A DNA stretch of 5,710 bases, taken from assembly GCA_018665505.1 (NCBI GenBank), contig JABJCS010000185.1, positions 1 through 5,710 on the forward strand. The letters run 5' to 3'. Position 1 is the first letter of the stretch. Each line of letters starts with the position of its first letter. The position numbers were made by a program, and so were the translations under genes. The notes below the pieces were generated by a model. That model had not been told where the DNA came from and searched no databases. It saw nothing but the letters and a program-made list of their open reading frames with translations. Shown piece by piece: positions 1-5,710 of this stretch. This DNA comes from Alphaproteobacteria bacterium (GTDB taxonomy: Bacteria; Pseudomonadota; Alphaproteobacteria; UBA8366).

Positions 1-1073
1 ATCTCAGATGCCCTGGCTTCACCTTCAAGGTCATCCCAGTCCGACTGCCACGCACAGAGCGTCGACGGCCCATAAGATTCCGTCATGCCGTAAAGATGCG
101 TGACCCGGAAGCCCATCTTCTCCATACCCTCAATCACCGCGCTCGGTGGTGCGGCCCCTCCGGTAGCGATCTCGATCGGTCCGTGATCAAAACTGCGCTG
201 CACTGCCGCTGGGGCGTGGATCAACATGGTTAGAACAATCGGCGCTCCGCACATATGCGTGACCTTGAACTCCTCGATCATAGGGAATATCAGCGCCGGA
301 TCGACCGCGCGAAGGCAAATATGTGTCCCACAGGCCGCTGTGACTGCCCAGGTATAGGTCCAGCCGTTGCAGTGAAACATCGGCAAGGTCCACAGATAGA
401 CACTATCCGGACTAAGCCCGAAGGAGATGGTATTGCCGAGCGCATTTAAGTACGCGCCGCGATGATGATAGACGACACCCTTTGGATCACCGGTGGTCCC
501 TGAAGTGTAGTTTAAACTCAGCGCCTGCCATTCGTCCGCAGGTGGTTGCCAATCGAACTCTGGATCGCCCTCCAATAGTAACGCTTCGTAGTCCTTCTCT
601 CCCAACAACTCTCCGCTTTGATCCAACGGGTCGTCGATATCTATGACGACAGGATTAGCATCCGCAATCTCCAGTGCTTCACGAATGATTGGCGCGAACA
701 TCCGATCCGTAATGAGGAACTTGGTTTCCGCATGATCCAAAATGAAAGCGATATTTGCCGCATCGAGCCGAATATTCAGCGCGTTCAACACAGCCCCAAT
801 CATGGGCACGCCGTAATGCGCCTCGAGCAACGCGGGGACGTTCGGTGCCATAACACTGACCGTATCTCCTTTGCCAATGCCGCGTTGTGCCAGAGCAGAT
901 GCCAGCTGTCGGCTGCGACGATAAAGATCCGCATAGCTCAAACACATCTCACCGTGAATGACCGCAGTCTTCATCGGGTAGACGCCTGCCGCACGCCGCA
1001 GAAATGTTAACGGCGTAAGCGATTGATAATTCGCACTGTTTTTATCGAGATCGGTATCGTAGGGAGAATGCAT
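1..1073 (-). CDS. Acyl-CoA synthetase (AMP-forming, ANL superfamily), C-terminus cut by window edge
   Basis: The gene encodes an enzyme that adenylates a carboxylic acid with ATP and then transfers the acyl group to coenzyme A. It is probably a cytoplasmic fatty-acid or aryl/short-chain acid CoA ligase. The reading frame is open for 357 codons from the ATG at 1073 to the left edge, so roughly the last third is missing, including the mobile C-terminal subdomain with its catalytic lysine. The ATP-binding P-loop YTSGTTGDPKG lies at about residues 189-199, the segment GGAAPP at 305-310, and the core motif LYGMTES at 327-333. The stretch LPMFHCNGW (about 230-238) and the N-terminal pattern DKNSANYQSLTPL recall the Thermus/plant AAE-type branch of fatty acyl-CoA synthetases; this is from memory. 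The ATG is the first in frame after an in-frame TGA at 1095-1097, although an adjacent TTG is possible and no strong Shine-Dalgarno is visible. Substrate cannot be assigned. The gene is transcribed divergently from the FrnE-like gene. Confidence 0.93.
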   Translation of the reverse strand, partial: MHSPYDTDLDKNSANYQSLTPLTFLRRAAGVYPMKTAVIHGEMCLSYADLYRRSRQLASALAQRGIGKGDTVSVMAPNVPALLEAHYGVPMIGAVLNALNIRLDAANIAFILDHAETKFLITDRMFAPIIREALEIADANPVVIDIDDPLDQSGELLGEKDYEALLLEGDPEFDWQPPADEWQALSLNYTSGTTGDPKGVVYHHRGAYLNALGNTISFGLSPDSVYLWTLPMFHCNGWTYTWAVTAACGTHICLRAVDPALIFPMIEEFKVTHMCGAPIVLTMLIHAPAAVQRSFDHGPIEIATGGAAPPSAVIEGMEKMGFRVTHLYGMTESYGPSTLCAWQSDWDDLEGEARASE

Positions 1074-1119
1074 CAAGTTCGATCTTTCGTCTCTTCAGGT
1101 GCGTAGTGTGTTTCCACGT

Positions 1120-1147
1120 ATCGTTGGTAGATGTGGCGGAATGTCAA
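1120..1147 (-). promoter_or_regulatory. Candidate sigma70-type promoter for the acyl-CoA synthetase
   Basis: Read on the minus strand, a perfect TTGACA -35 hexamer occupies 1147-1142. After a 16-bp spacer comes AACGAT at 1125-1120, which matches the TATAAT consensus at only three of six positions. Transcription would start near 1113, giving a leader of about 40 nt before the ATG at 1073. The -35 box is convincing but the -10 box is weak. The intergenic region also holds one GANTC site (GAATC, 1159-1163), the recognition sequence of the alphaproteobacterial CcrM methylase; a single copy may be chance. No equally good promoter is visible for the plus-strand gene. Confidence 0.35.
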
Positions 1148-1199
1148 GCAAACCTGTAGAATCTATGCGGAGTTTTCACGACACATATCGAATGAACAG

Positions 1200-1865
1200 A
1201 TGATATCTATCGATCTATTCTCCGATCCAATTTGCCCATGGTGCTTTATCGGAAAGCGACGTCTCGAAGAGGCACTATCGACCCGTCCGGATATCGAAAT
1301 TGAGATCCATTGGCACAGTTTCCAGCTCAACCCGATGATGCCGCGCGACGGTATGGGGAGAGAAGAATACCTAGCCCTGAAATTCGGCAACCCGGATAAC
1401 GCGCGGCGGCTCTATGACAATATCTCGGGTGTCGGCGAACTCGCTGGAATCCAGTTCGAGTTTGACCGGATCAAGATCACGCCGAATACCATTGCCGCGC
1501 ACCGTTTGATCCGGTTTGCAACTCGTTCCAATGCACAGGACAAAATTGTCGAACAATTGTTCAATGCATATTTTTTGGATGGTCGAAATATAGGGGATAT
1601 CGAGATCTTAATCGCAATAAGCGCGGAAGCCGGACTAAATCCGGATGAAGCTGCGGTATTCCTTGAGAGTGATGAAGACGTCGACGCCGTCAAATCGGAA
1701 GATATGCAGGCCCGTCAACTCGGTATACAAGGCGTGCCCTTCTATATTCTCAATCAGCAATATGCGGTATCTGGAGCGCAGGAGCCGGAGGCGTTCTACC
1801 CCCTCTTCGATCTGCTATTGGCTCAAAAACCCGATGCACTGCAAAAGACGATGGGTAACGCTTAA
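1200..1865 (+). CDS. DsbA family oxidoreductase, FrnE-like (CPWC thioredoxin fold)
   Basis: The product is a 221-residue thioredoxin-fold protein of the DsbA/FrnE/HCCA-isomerase group, probably a cytoplasmic thiol-disulfide oxidoreductase or isomerase. The N-terminal beta strand runs straight into the active site DPICPWC, with cysteines 12 and 15. The family segment PNTIAAHRL lies at about residues 95-103. The cis-proline loop GIQGVPFYI has its proline at 180, opposite the CPWC in the fold. These two are the only cysteines in the 221-residue form, so the second cysteine pair described for Deinococcus FrnE is absent. No signal peptide is visible. The ATG at 1200 was chosen because the protein then begins MISIDLFSDP, as family members usually do. 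The frame stays open upstream to an ATG at 1131 (244 residues), but those extra 23 residues look unlike the family. Neither start has a clear Shine-Dalgarno. The physiological substrate is unknown. Its stop overlaps that of the convergent mfd. Confidence 0.9.
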   Translation: MISIDLFSDPICPWCFIGKRRLEEALSTRPDIEIEIHWHSFQLNPMMPRDGMGREEYLALKFGNPDNARRLYDNISGVGELAGIQFEFDRIKITPNTIAAHRLIRFATRSNAQDKIVEQLFNAYFLDGRNIGDIEILIAISAEAGLNPDEAAVFLESDEDVDAVKSEDMQARQLGIQGVPFYILNQQYAVSGAQEPEAFYPLFDLLLAQKPDALQKTMGNA

Positions 1866-4800
1866 CCTTCGACCAATTCCGCTAAATCCGACAGCAAGCT
1901 ATGTGCGCCTTTGACCCGTACGTCGGGTGATGACCAATCCTGCAAATAGACCAACTTCTGATCCGGTCGTAACTTGATGGAGCGGAATTTCGTCTGAATA
2001 TATCCGATCAACCGTTCCGGACTTGGTGGCGTGTTGTTGTGGAACGATAAAACCGCACCCTTGGGCCCCGCATCGATGGTCTCGACGCCCGCGATCCGGC
2101 ACAGTTGCTTCACCGCCATCACTTCAAGCAGATTTTCCACCTCCTGCGGCAATGGGCCAAAACGGTCGATCATTTCTGCTGCGAACGCCTCGATTTCAGC
2201 CTGTCCGATTAGCATCGACAACCGTCGGTAAAGCCCGAGCCGCACGGAAAGATCGGCAACATATTTTTCCGGAATTAAAACCGACGTGCCGAGCGAAATT
2301 TGCGGCGTCCATGCCTCTTCTTCGGACGCCCCGCCAGTCTCTCGCAATGTCGCAATCGTTTCTTCCAGCATGTGTTGGTAGAGCTCAACACCGACCTCAC
2401 GAATATGTCCCGATTGCTCATCGCCCAAAAGATTACCCGCACCGCGAATATCAAGATCATGACTGGCAAGCGAGAAGCCGGCCCCTAGTGTATCGAGGGC
2501 CTGCATGACCTCCAACCGGCGCATCGCGGTCGGTGTGACCGTCTGACCTGGTGGTAGTGTCAGATAAGCATAAGCTCGCGTCTTCGAGCGCCCAACCCGA
2601 CCGCGCAATTGATACAGTTGCGACAGACCGAACCGGTCGGCTCTGTGGACAATGATCGTGTTGGCCTTAGGAATATCGAGCCCGGCCTCAACGATATGCG
2701 TGCTCAGCAATATGTCGAAACGGCCCTCAACGAAACCGCTCATGACCTCTTCCAGCTCCGCAGTCGGCATTTGACCATGTGCTAACGCCAACTTTGCATC
2801 CGGGACCAGTTCCGTCAGGCGGCGGTGGACATGATCCAGATCGGCTATGCGGGGACAGACATAGAATACTTGCCCGCCCCGGAACCGTTCGCGTTGAATG
2901 GCCTCTCGCATCACCACCGGATCGTATGGCAGCACGAATGTGCGGACAGCCAAGCGGTCGACGGGTGGCGTCGCGATGATGCTCATCTCGCGGACCCCGG
3001 CGAGCGCCATTTGCAACGTTCGCGGAATCGGTGTCGCCGTTAGCGTCAAGACGTGCACATCGGCACGCAATTGCTTGAGGCGTTCCTTTTGACCGACCCC
3101 GAAATGCTGCTCCTCATCAATAACGAGCAGACCTAGATTATTGAATTTGACCGATTTTCCGAGCAATGCGTGGGTTCCAACGACGATATCAATTTCACCG
3201 CTTTCGATGCCGTCCCGCACGGCCTGCGCCTGTTTACCGCTCACCATGCGCGACATTTGGCCCAGCTTTACCGGTAATCCCTTAAAGCGTTCGACAACCG
3301 TAGCAAAATGTTGGCGTGCTAAGAGTGTTGTCGGCACAACCATTGCCACCTGTTTGCCTGACATGGCGGCGACAAATGCAGCACGGAGAGCCACTTCCGT
3401 CTTGCCGAAACCGACATCGCCACAAATCAAACGGTCCATCGGCCGGCCGGAACCAAGGTCGCCGATGACGTCCTCGATTGCGCTCATCTGATCGTCCGTT
3501 TCCGTCCAGGCGAATTCGGCGCAGAACTCCTGGAATGAACCATCTTCCGGCAATTCTGTCGCCTCGGTCCGTTTCAGTTCTCTCTCCGCCGCCGTCTTCA
3601 ACAGCGATTCGGCAATAATCCGGATGCGTTCCTTGACCCGGGCCTTGCGCGCCTGCCATGCGGCTCCGCCGAGCCTGTCCAGCTGGCCAGCAGATTCCTC
3701 ACTGCCGAAGCGCGATAACACGTCGATATTCTCAACGGGCACATAGAGCCGGTCGCCGCCGTTGTACTCCACTGTCAAGCAATCGTGTTGCCTGCCGTCG
3801 ACATCCAGCGTCTCCAAGCGAACGAAACGTCCGACACCATGATCGATATGGACGATTAAATCACCATCCGCGAGGCTCGACGCTTCGGAAATAAATTCTT
3901 CCGCTCGCCGCCGTCTGCGTGACGGTCGCGCCATGCGTTCGCCCAGGATATCCTGTTCGCTGAACGCCAAGATATCTGGTGTAGAGAAACCGCGCGCGAT
4001 ATCGAGGGCCGCAATTGAAACCGAACCGATCTGGCGCTCCGTCAATTCTTCCCAAGTCTCGATGACATCGACACGGGAGACACCATGATCTTTCAAGAGC
4101 CCCGAAAGACGATCCCTAGATCCGTTACTGTAAGCAAAAACAACAACCTTACGCTCTTTCTCCCCACTCACACGGTCTCGGAAGACGTCGAATAGGTTCA
4201 CGTCAGGTCTATGCCGCGCTTCCGTAAAGTCACCTGTCCTTCGACCACCAAGATCGATTGTCGTCTCTCCTTGCGGGCCAGCAACGAGAGGGAAAAATGC
4301 AAAAACGGGTCGTGCATCGACCGCTTTCGCCCATTCTTCCTCGCTCAGATAGAGCAAGTCCGGCGGCAGCGGTTTATAAGGCGGGACATCGTCATTGGCG
4401 TCACGAACGGTCGCCGGCATCATTTCACGCCGCGCTTCATAGAAGTCCGCAATCAGTTCGAAGCGGGCATCAATGGCCTGCTCGGCTTCATGGTCGAGGG
4501 TGATGAGGGAATTTGGAACGTAGTCGAACAGCGTTTCAAGTGTGGTATTGAACAGTGGCAACCAATGTTCCACGCCCGGATGATGTGCTCCGGCGCTCAC
4601 CGCCTCGTAGAGCGGGTCCGAGCCCACCGGCGGACCGAACTGCAATCGATACCCTTCTCGGAACCTTTCCATTGATTCCGTATCAAATGCGATTTCACTA
4701 ACCGGCCCCAAAACAAAGCTCTCTGTCGTGCTTGCTGTGCGTTGGGTCATCGGATCGAAACTGCGAATCGATTCGAGCTCATCCCCAAAGAAATCCAGCC

Positions 4801-5323
4801 GATACGGTTGCTCGGATCCCGGTGAATAGACATCGACAATACCGCCGCGAAATGCGAATTCACCCGGCTCGCGCACGGTGGCGGCGCGCCGATAACCGTT
4901 GCGCTGAAAATAGGTCGAAAATTCCGCTTGCGAGATGCTGTCGCCAACGGTTGCGGCCAAGCCACCCTTCTCGAACAACTCGTGTGCAGGCACCCGTTGC
5001 AGCACCCCACTTACCGTCGTCAGGACAAGGCCCGTTTCAGCACTTACCGACAAGCGACCCAAAGCATCTAATCGGCGCGCTACAATCTCCGGATTGGGCG
5101 ACACGCGGTCATAGGGCAGACAATCCCATGCCGGAAATTCCACCACATCCAAATTCGGCGCAAAAAACCGCACGGCCGCAGATAATGCCGCCATCCGCGA
5201 ATCGTCGCGGCAGATATGCAGGACCCGACGTTTACGGGATTGCTCGCACAATACGAGAGCGTCGTAGCCTTCCGGTGCCCCCGTTGCGACAACCCGGCCC
5301 GTTTCGGGCAAGTTCTCGATCAA
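1862..5323 (-). CDS. mfd: Transcription-repair coupling factor Mfd (TRCF)
   Basis: Mfd is an ATP-driven double-stranded DNA translocase that pushes stalled RNA polymerase off lesions and recruits UvrA for nucleotide excision repair. From the TTG at 5323 it has 1153 residues, close to E. coli Mfd (1148). The UvrB-like N-terminal module includes FPAWDCLPYDRVSPNPE (about 62-78) and the UvrA-contact region around YRLDFFGDE (about 174-182). The RNA polymerase-interacting domain (about 484-542) contains HIDHGVGRF and RLYVPVENID. The translocase shows Walker A GDVGFGKTE (635-643), Walker B VIDEEQ (734-739), TATPIPRT (762-769), STHIVEAGLDIP (874-885) and QLRGRVGRS (905-913). The C-terminal TRCF domain spans about 1007-1094. 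All expected motifs are intact. The first in-frame ATG (5422) would overlap sdhE by 103 bp and add 33 residues unlike the Mfd N-terminus. The TTG gives a 4-bp TTGA overlap with the sdhE stop, which suggests translational coupling. A second TTG at 5311 is a less likely start. Confidence 0.96.
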   Translation of the reverse strand: MIENLPETGRVVATGAPEGYDALVLCEQSRKRRVLHICRDDSRMAALSAAVRFFAPNLDVVEFPAWDCLPYDRVSPNPEIVARRLDALGRLSVSAETGLVLTTVSGVLQRVPAHELFEKGGLAATVGDSISQAEFSTYFQRNGYRRAATVREPGEFAFRGGIVDVYSPGSEQPYRLDFFGDELESIRSFDPMTQRTASTTESFVLGPVSEIAFDTESMERFREGYRLQFGPPVGSDPLYEAVSAGAHHPGVEHWLPLFNTTLETLFDYVPNSLITLDHEAEQAIDARFELIADFYEARREMMPATVRDANDDVPPYKPLPPDLLYLSEEEWAKAVDARPVFAFFPLVAGPQGETTIDLGGRRTGDFTEARHRPDVNLFDVFRDRVSGEKERKVVVFAYSNGSRDRLSGLLKDHGVSRVDVIETWEELTERQIGSVSIAALDIARGFSTPDILAFSEQDILGERMARPSRRRRRAEEFISEASSLADGDLIVHIDHGVGRFVRLETLDVDGRQHDCLTVEYNGGDRLYVPVENIDVLSRFGSEESAGQLDRLGGAAWQARKARVKERIRIIAESLLKTAAERELKRTEATELPEDGSFQEFCAEFAWTETDDQMSAIEDVIGDLGSGRPMDRLICGDVGFGKTEVALRAAFVAAMSGKQVAMVVPTTLLARQHFATVVERFKGLPVKLGQMSRMVSGKQAQAVRDGIESGEIDIVVGTHALLGKSVKFNNLGLLVIDEEQHFGVGQKERLKQLRADVHVLTLTATPIPRTLQMALAGVREMSIIATPPVDRLAVRTFVLPYDPVVMREAIQRERFRGGQVFYVCPRIADLDHVHRRLTELVPDAKLALAHGQMPTAELEEVMSGFVEGRFDILLSTHIVEAGLDIPKANTIIVHRADRFGLSQLYQLRGRVGRSKTRAYAYLTLPPGQTVTPTAMRRLEVMQALDTLGAGFSLASHDLDIRGAGNLLGDEQSGHIREVGVELYQHMLEETIATLRETGGASEEEAWTPQISLGTSVLIPEKYVADLSVRLGLYRRLSMLIGQAEIEAFAAEMIDRFGPLPQEVENLLEVMAVKQLCRIAGVETIDAGPKGAVLSFHNNTPPSPERLIGYIQTKFRSIKLRPDQKLVYLQDWSSPDVRVKGAHSLLSDLAELVEG

Positions 5324-5610
5324 TGAGATGAGCCGTCTCCACGACGCTTTACGCTGTCGATAAAGCCTTGCAGGACCGGCGACGAGAATTCCGACGGTAC
5401 CGGTGCCCGCTCCAGCGCCCATGAATACAGATCGTCATCGGGATACTCGAGCACCGCCTCGAATTCCGTCAATTCCTCGAAGGAGAAGCTTTCCATGTTA
5501 TCTTCGTAATATCCGCCGATCAGGATATCCATTTCCTTTGTGCCGCGATGCTTGCTGCGGAACAACAGCCGCTTCCGCTTTATCTCTATGCTTTCAGAAG
5601 GATTGTCCAT
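5320..5610 (-). CDS. sdhE: Succinate dehydrogenase assembly factor 2 / FAD assembly factor SdhE
   Basis: SdhE (Sdh5/DUF339 family) is a small cytoplasmic protein that promotes covalent attachment of FAD to the flavoprotein subunit SdhA of succinate dehydrogenase, and in some bacteria to fumarate reductase. The 96-residue product has the usual length and arrangement. A basic start (RKRLLFRSKHRG) leads into the conserved RGxxE motif, here RGTKEMD at about residues 22-28; the Arg-Gly of this motif is important for flavinylation in characterised homologues. It continues with the acidic helical part (FEELTEFEAVLEYPDDDLYSW) typical of the family. The ATG at 5610 follows a strong Shine-Dalgarno, AGGGGA, three bases upstream. 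The gene sits directly upstream of mfd and overlaps it by four bases, so the two are almost certainly co-transcribed. The sdhE-mfd order is, from memory, common in alphaproteobacteria, often with recG nearby; recG is not seen here. Confidence 0.95.
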   Translation of the reverse strand: MDNPSESIEIKRKRLLFRSKHRGTKEMDILIGGYYEDNMESFSFEELTEFEAVLEYPDDDLYSWALERAPVPSEFSSPVLQGFIDSVKRRGDGSSH

Positions 5611-5613
5611 CGG

Positions 5614-5619
5614 TCCCCT
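5614..5619 (-). promoter_or_regulatory. Shine-Dalgarno of sdhE
   Basis: On the minus strand the sequence AGGGGA lies three bases before the sdhE ATG at 5610. It is the clearest ribosome-binding site in the window and fixes the sdhE start. By contrast, the overlapping mfd start has only a GGAG (5340-5337) about 13 bases upstream, which is longer than ideal and fits translation coupled to sdhE. Confidence 0.7.
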
Positions 5620-5635
5620 ATCCTTTACCGATTAG

Positions 5636-5664
5636 CATATATGGCGCTTTCGCGGTTGGGTAAA
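5636..5664 (-). promoter_or_regulatory. Candidate sigma70-type promoter of the sdhE-mfd unit
   Basis: Read on the minus strand, TTTACC (5664-5659) resembles a -35 box. It is followed after exactly 17 bp by TATATG (5641-5636), which resembles a -10 box. A transcript would start near 5629, giving a leader of about 20 nt that just contains the sdhE Shine-Dalgarno. Both hexamers are imperfect, so this is a prediction from spacing and position only. I see no operator palindrome around it and no convincing gene start on either strand in 5611-5710. Confidence 0.4.
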
Positions 5665-5710
5665 ACAGTGATCTCACGTTGCCTCTCCATCCTGCTGAAG
5701 TAAACTCATC

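Noticed and set aside
734..739. DEEQ rather than DEEH in the Mfd Walker B motif (residue numbers in the 1153-residue protein, not base positions)
   Set aside because: From recall, DEEQ is common in alphaproteobacterial Mfd proteins and does not suggest loss of activity.
618..1010. 130-codon plus-strand open frame
   Set aside because: It lies antisense to the adenylation domain of the acyl-CoA synthetase, whose motifs are intact on the minus strand.
1824..1856. Possible Rho-independent terminator downstream of mfd (minus strand, ACCC...GGGTTTTT)
   Set aside because: The stem is only four base pairs with a loop of about 20 nt, and it lies within the FrnE-like coding sequence. It is too weak to call.
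2023..2508. 161-codon plus-strand open frame antisense to the 3' part of mfd
   Set aside because: Composition rich in Arg, Pro and Ala with no motif; it lies opposite a clearly constrained protein domain.
4211..4675. 154-codon plus-strand open frame inside mfd
   Set aside because: It is antisense to the Mfd N-terminal domains, with no family resemblance and no ribosome-binding site noted.
4732..5331. 199-codon open frame on the plus strand, antisense to the 5' part of mfd
   Set aside because: It lies wholly inside the conserved Mfd coding sequence, with an Arg/Pro-rich low-complexity composition and no recognisable domain. It is best explained as a shadow of GC-rich codon usage.
5611..5710. 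Possible start of a divergent gene (for example recG) on the plus strand
   Set aside because: The only frame open to the right edge begins at a TTG near 5680, lacks a Shine-Dalgarno, and its few residues do not resemble RecG. Any such gene would begin beyond the window.

Overview
The window looks like ordinary chromosomal DNA from an alphaproteobacterium with moderate GC content. Rhodospirillales or a relative is my best guess, from recall of the Mfd and acyl-CoA ligase sequence styles and of the sdhE-mfd gene order; it is not a database result. Coding density is very high. I see no mobile element, CRISPR array, tRNA, rRNA or repeat family.

Layout: (1) Positions 1-1073, minus strand: the N-terminal two thirds of an AMP-forming acyl-CoA synthetase, cut by the left edge of the window. 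(2) Positions 1074-1199: a short divergent intergenic region with a candidate promoter for the ligase, including a perfect TTGACA -35 box. (3) Positions 1200-1865, plus strand: a cytoplasmic DsbA-family (FrnE-like) thioredoxin-fold protein with a CPWC active site. (4) Positions 1862-5323, minus strand: a complete mfd gene for the transcription-repair coupling factor. It converges on the FrnE-like gene so tightly that both stop codons sit in one TTAA tetranucleotide. (5) Positions 5320-5610, minus strand: sdhE, the small FAD-assembly factor for succinate dehydrogenase. It lies directly upstream of mfd, and the sdhE stop overlaps a probable TTG start of mfd. (6) Positions 5611-5710: the leader of sdhE, with a good Shine-Dalgarno sequence and a plausible promoter.

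Functionally there are two units. sdhE-mfd is a two-gene transcription unit on the minus strand that joins two housekeeping functions with no obvious biochemical link: flavinylation of succinate dehydrogenase, and rescue of stalled RNA polymerase for excision repair. The ligase and the FrnE-like oxidoreductase form a divergent pair that may share regulation; a shared pathway is only conjecture. I found no convincing undescribed system. The points worth a second look are the gene junctions (the TTGA overlap and the shared TTAA stop) and the start-codon choices.
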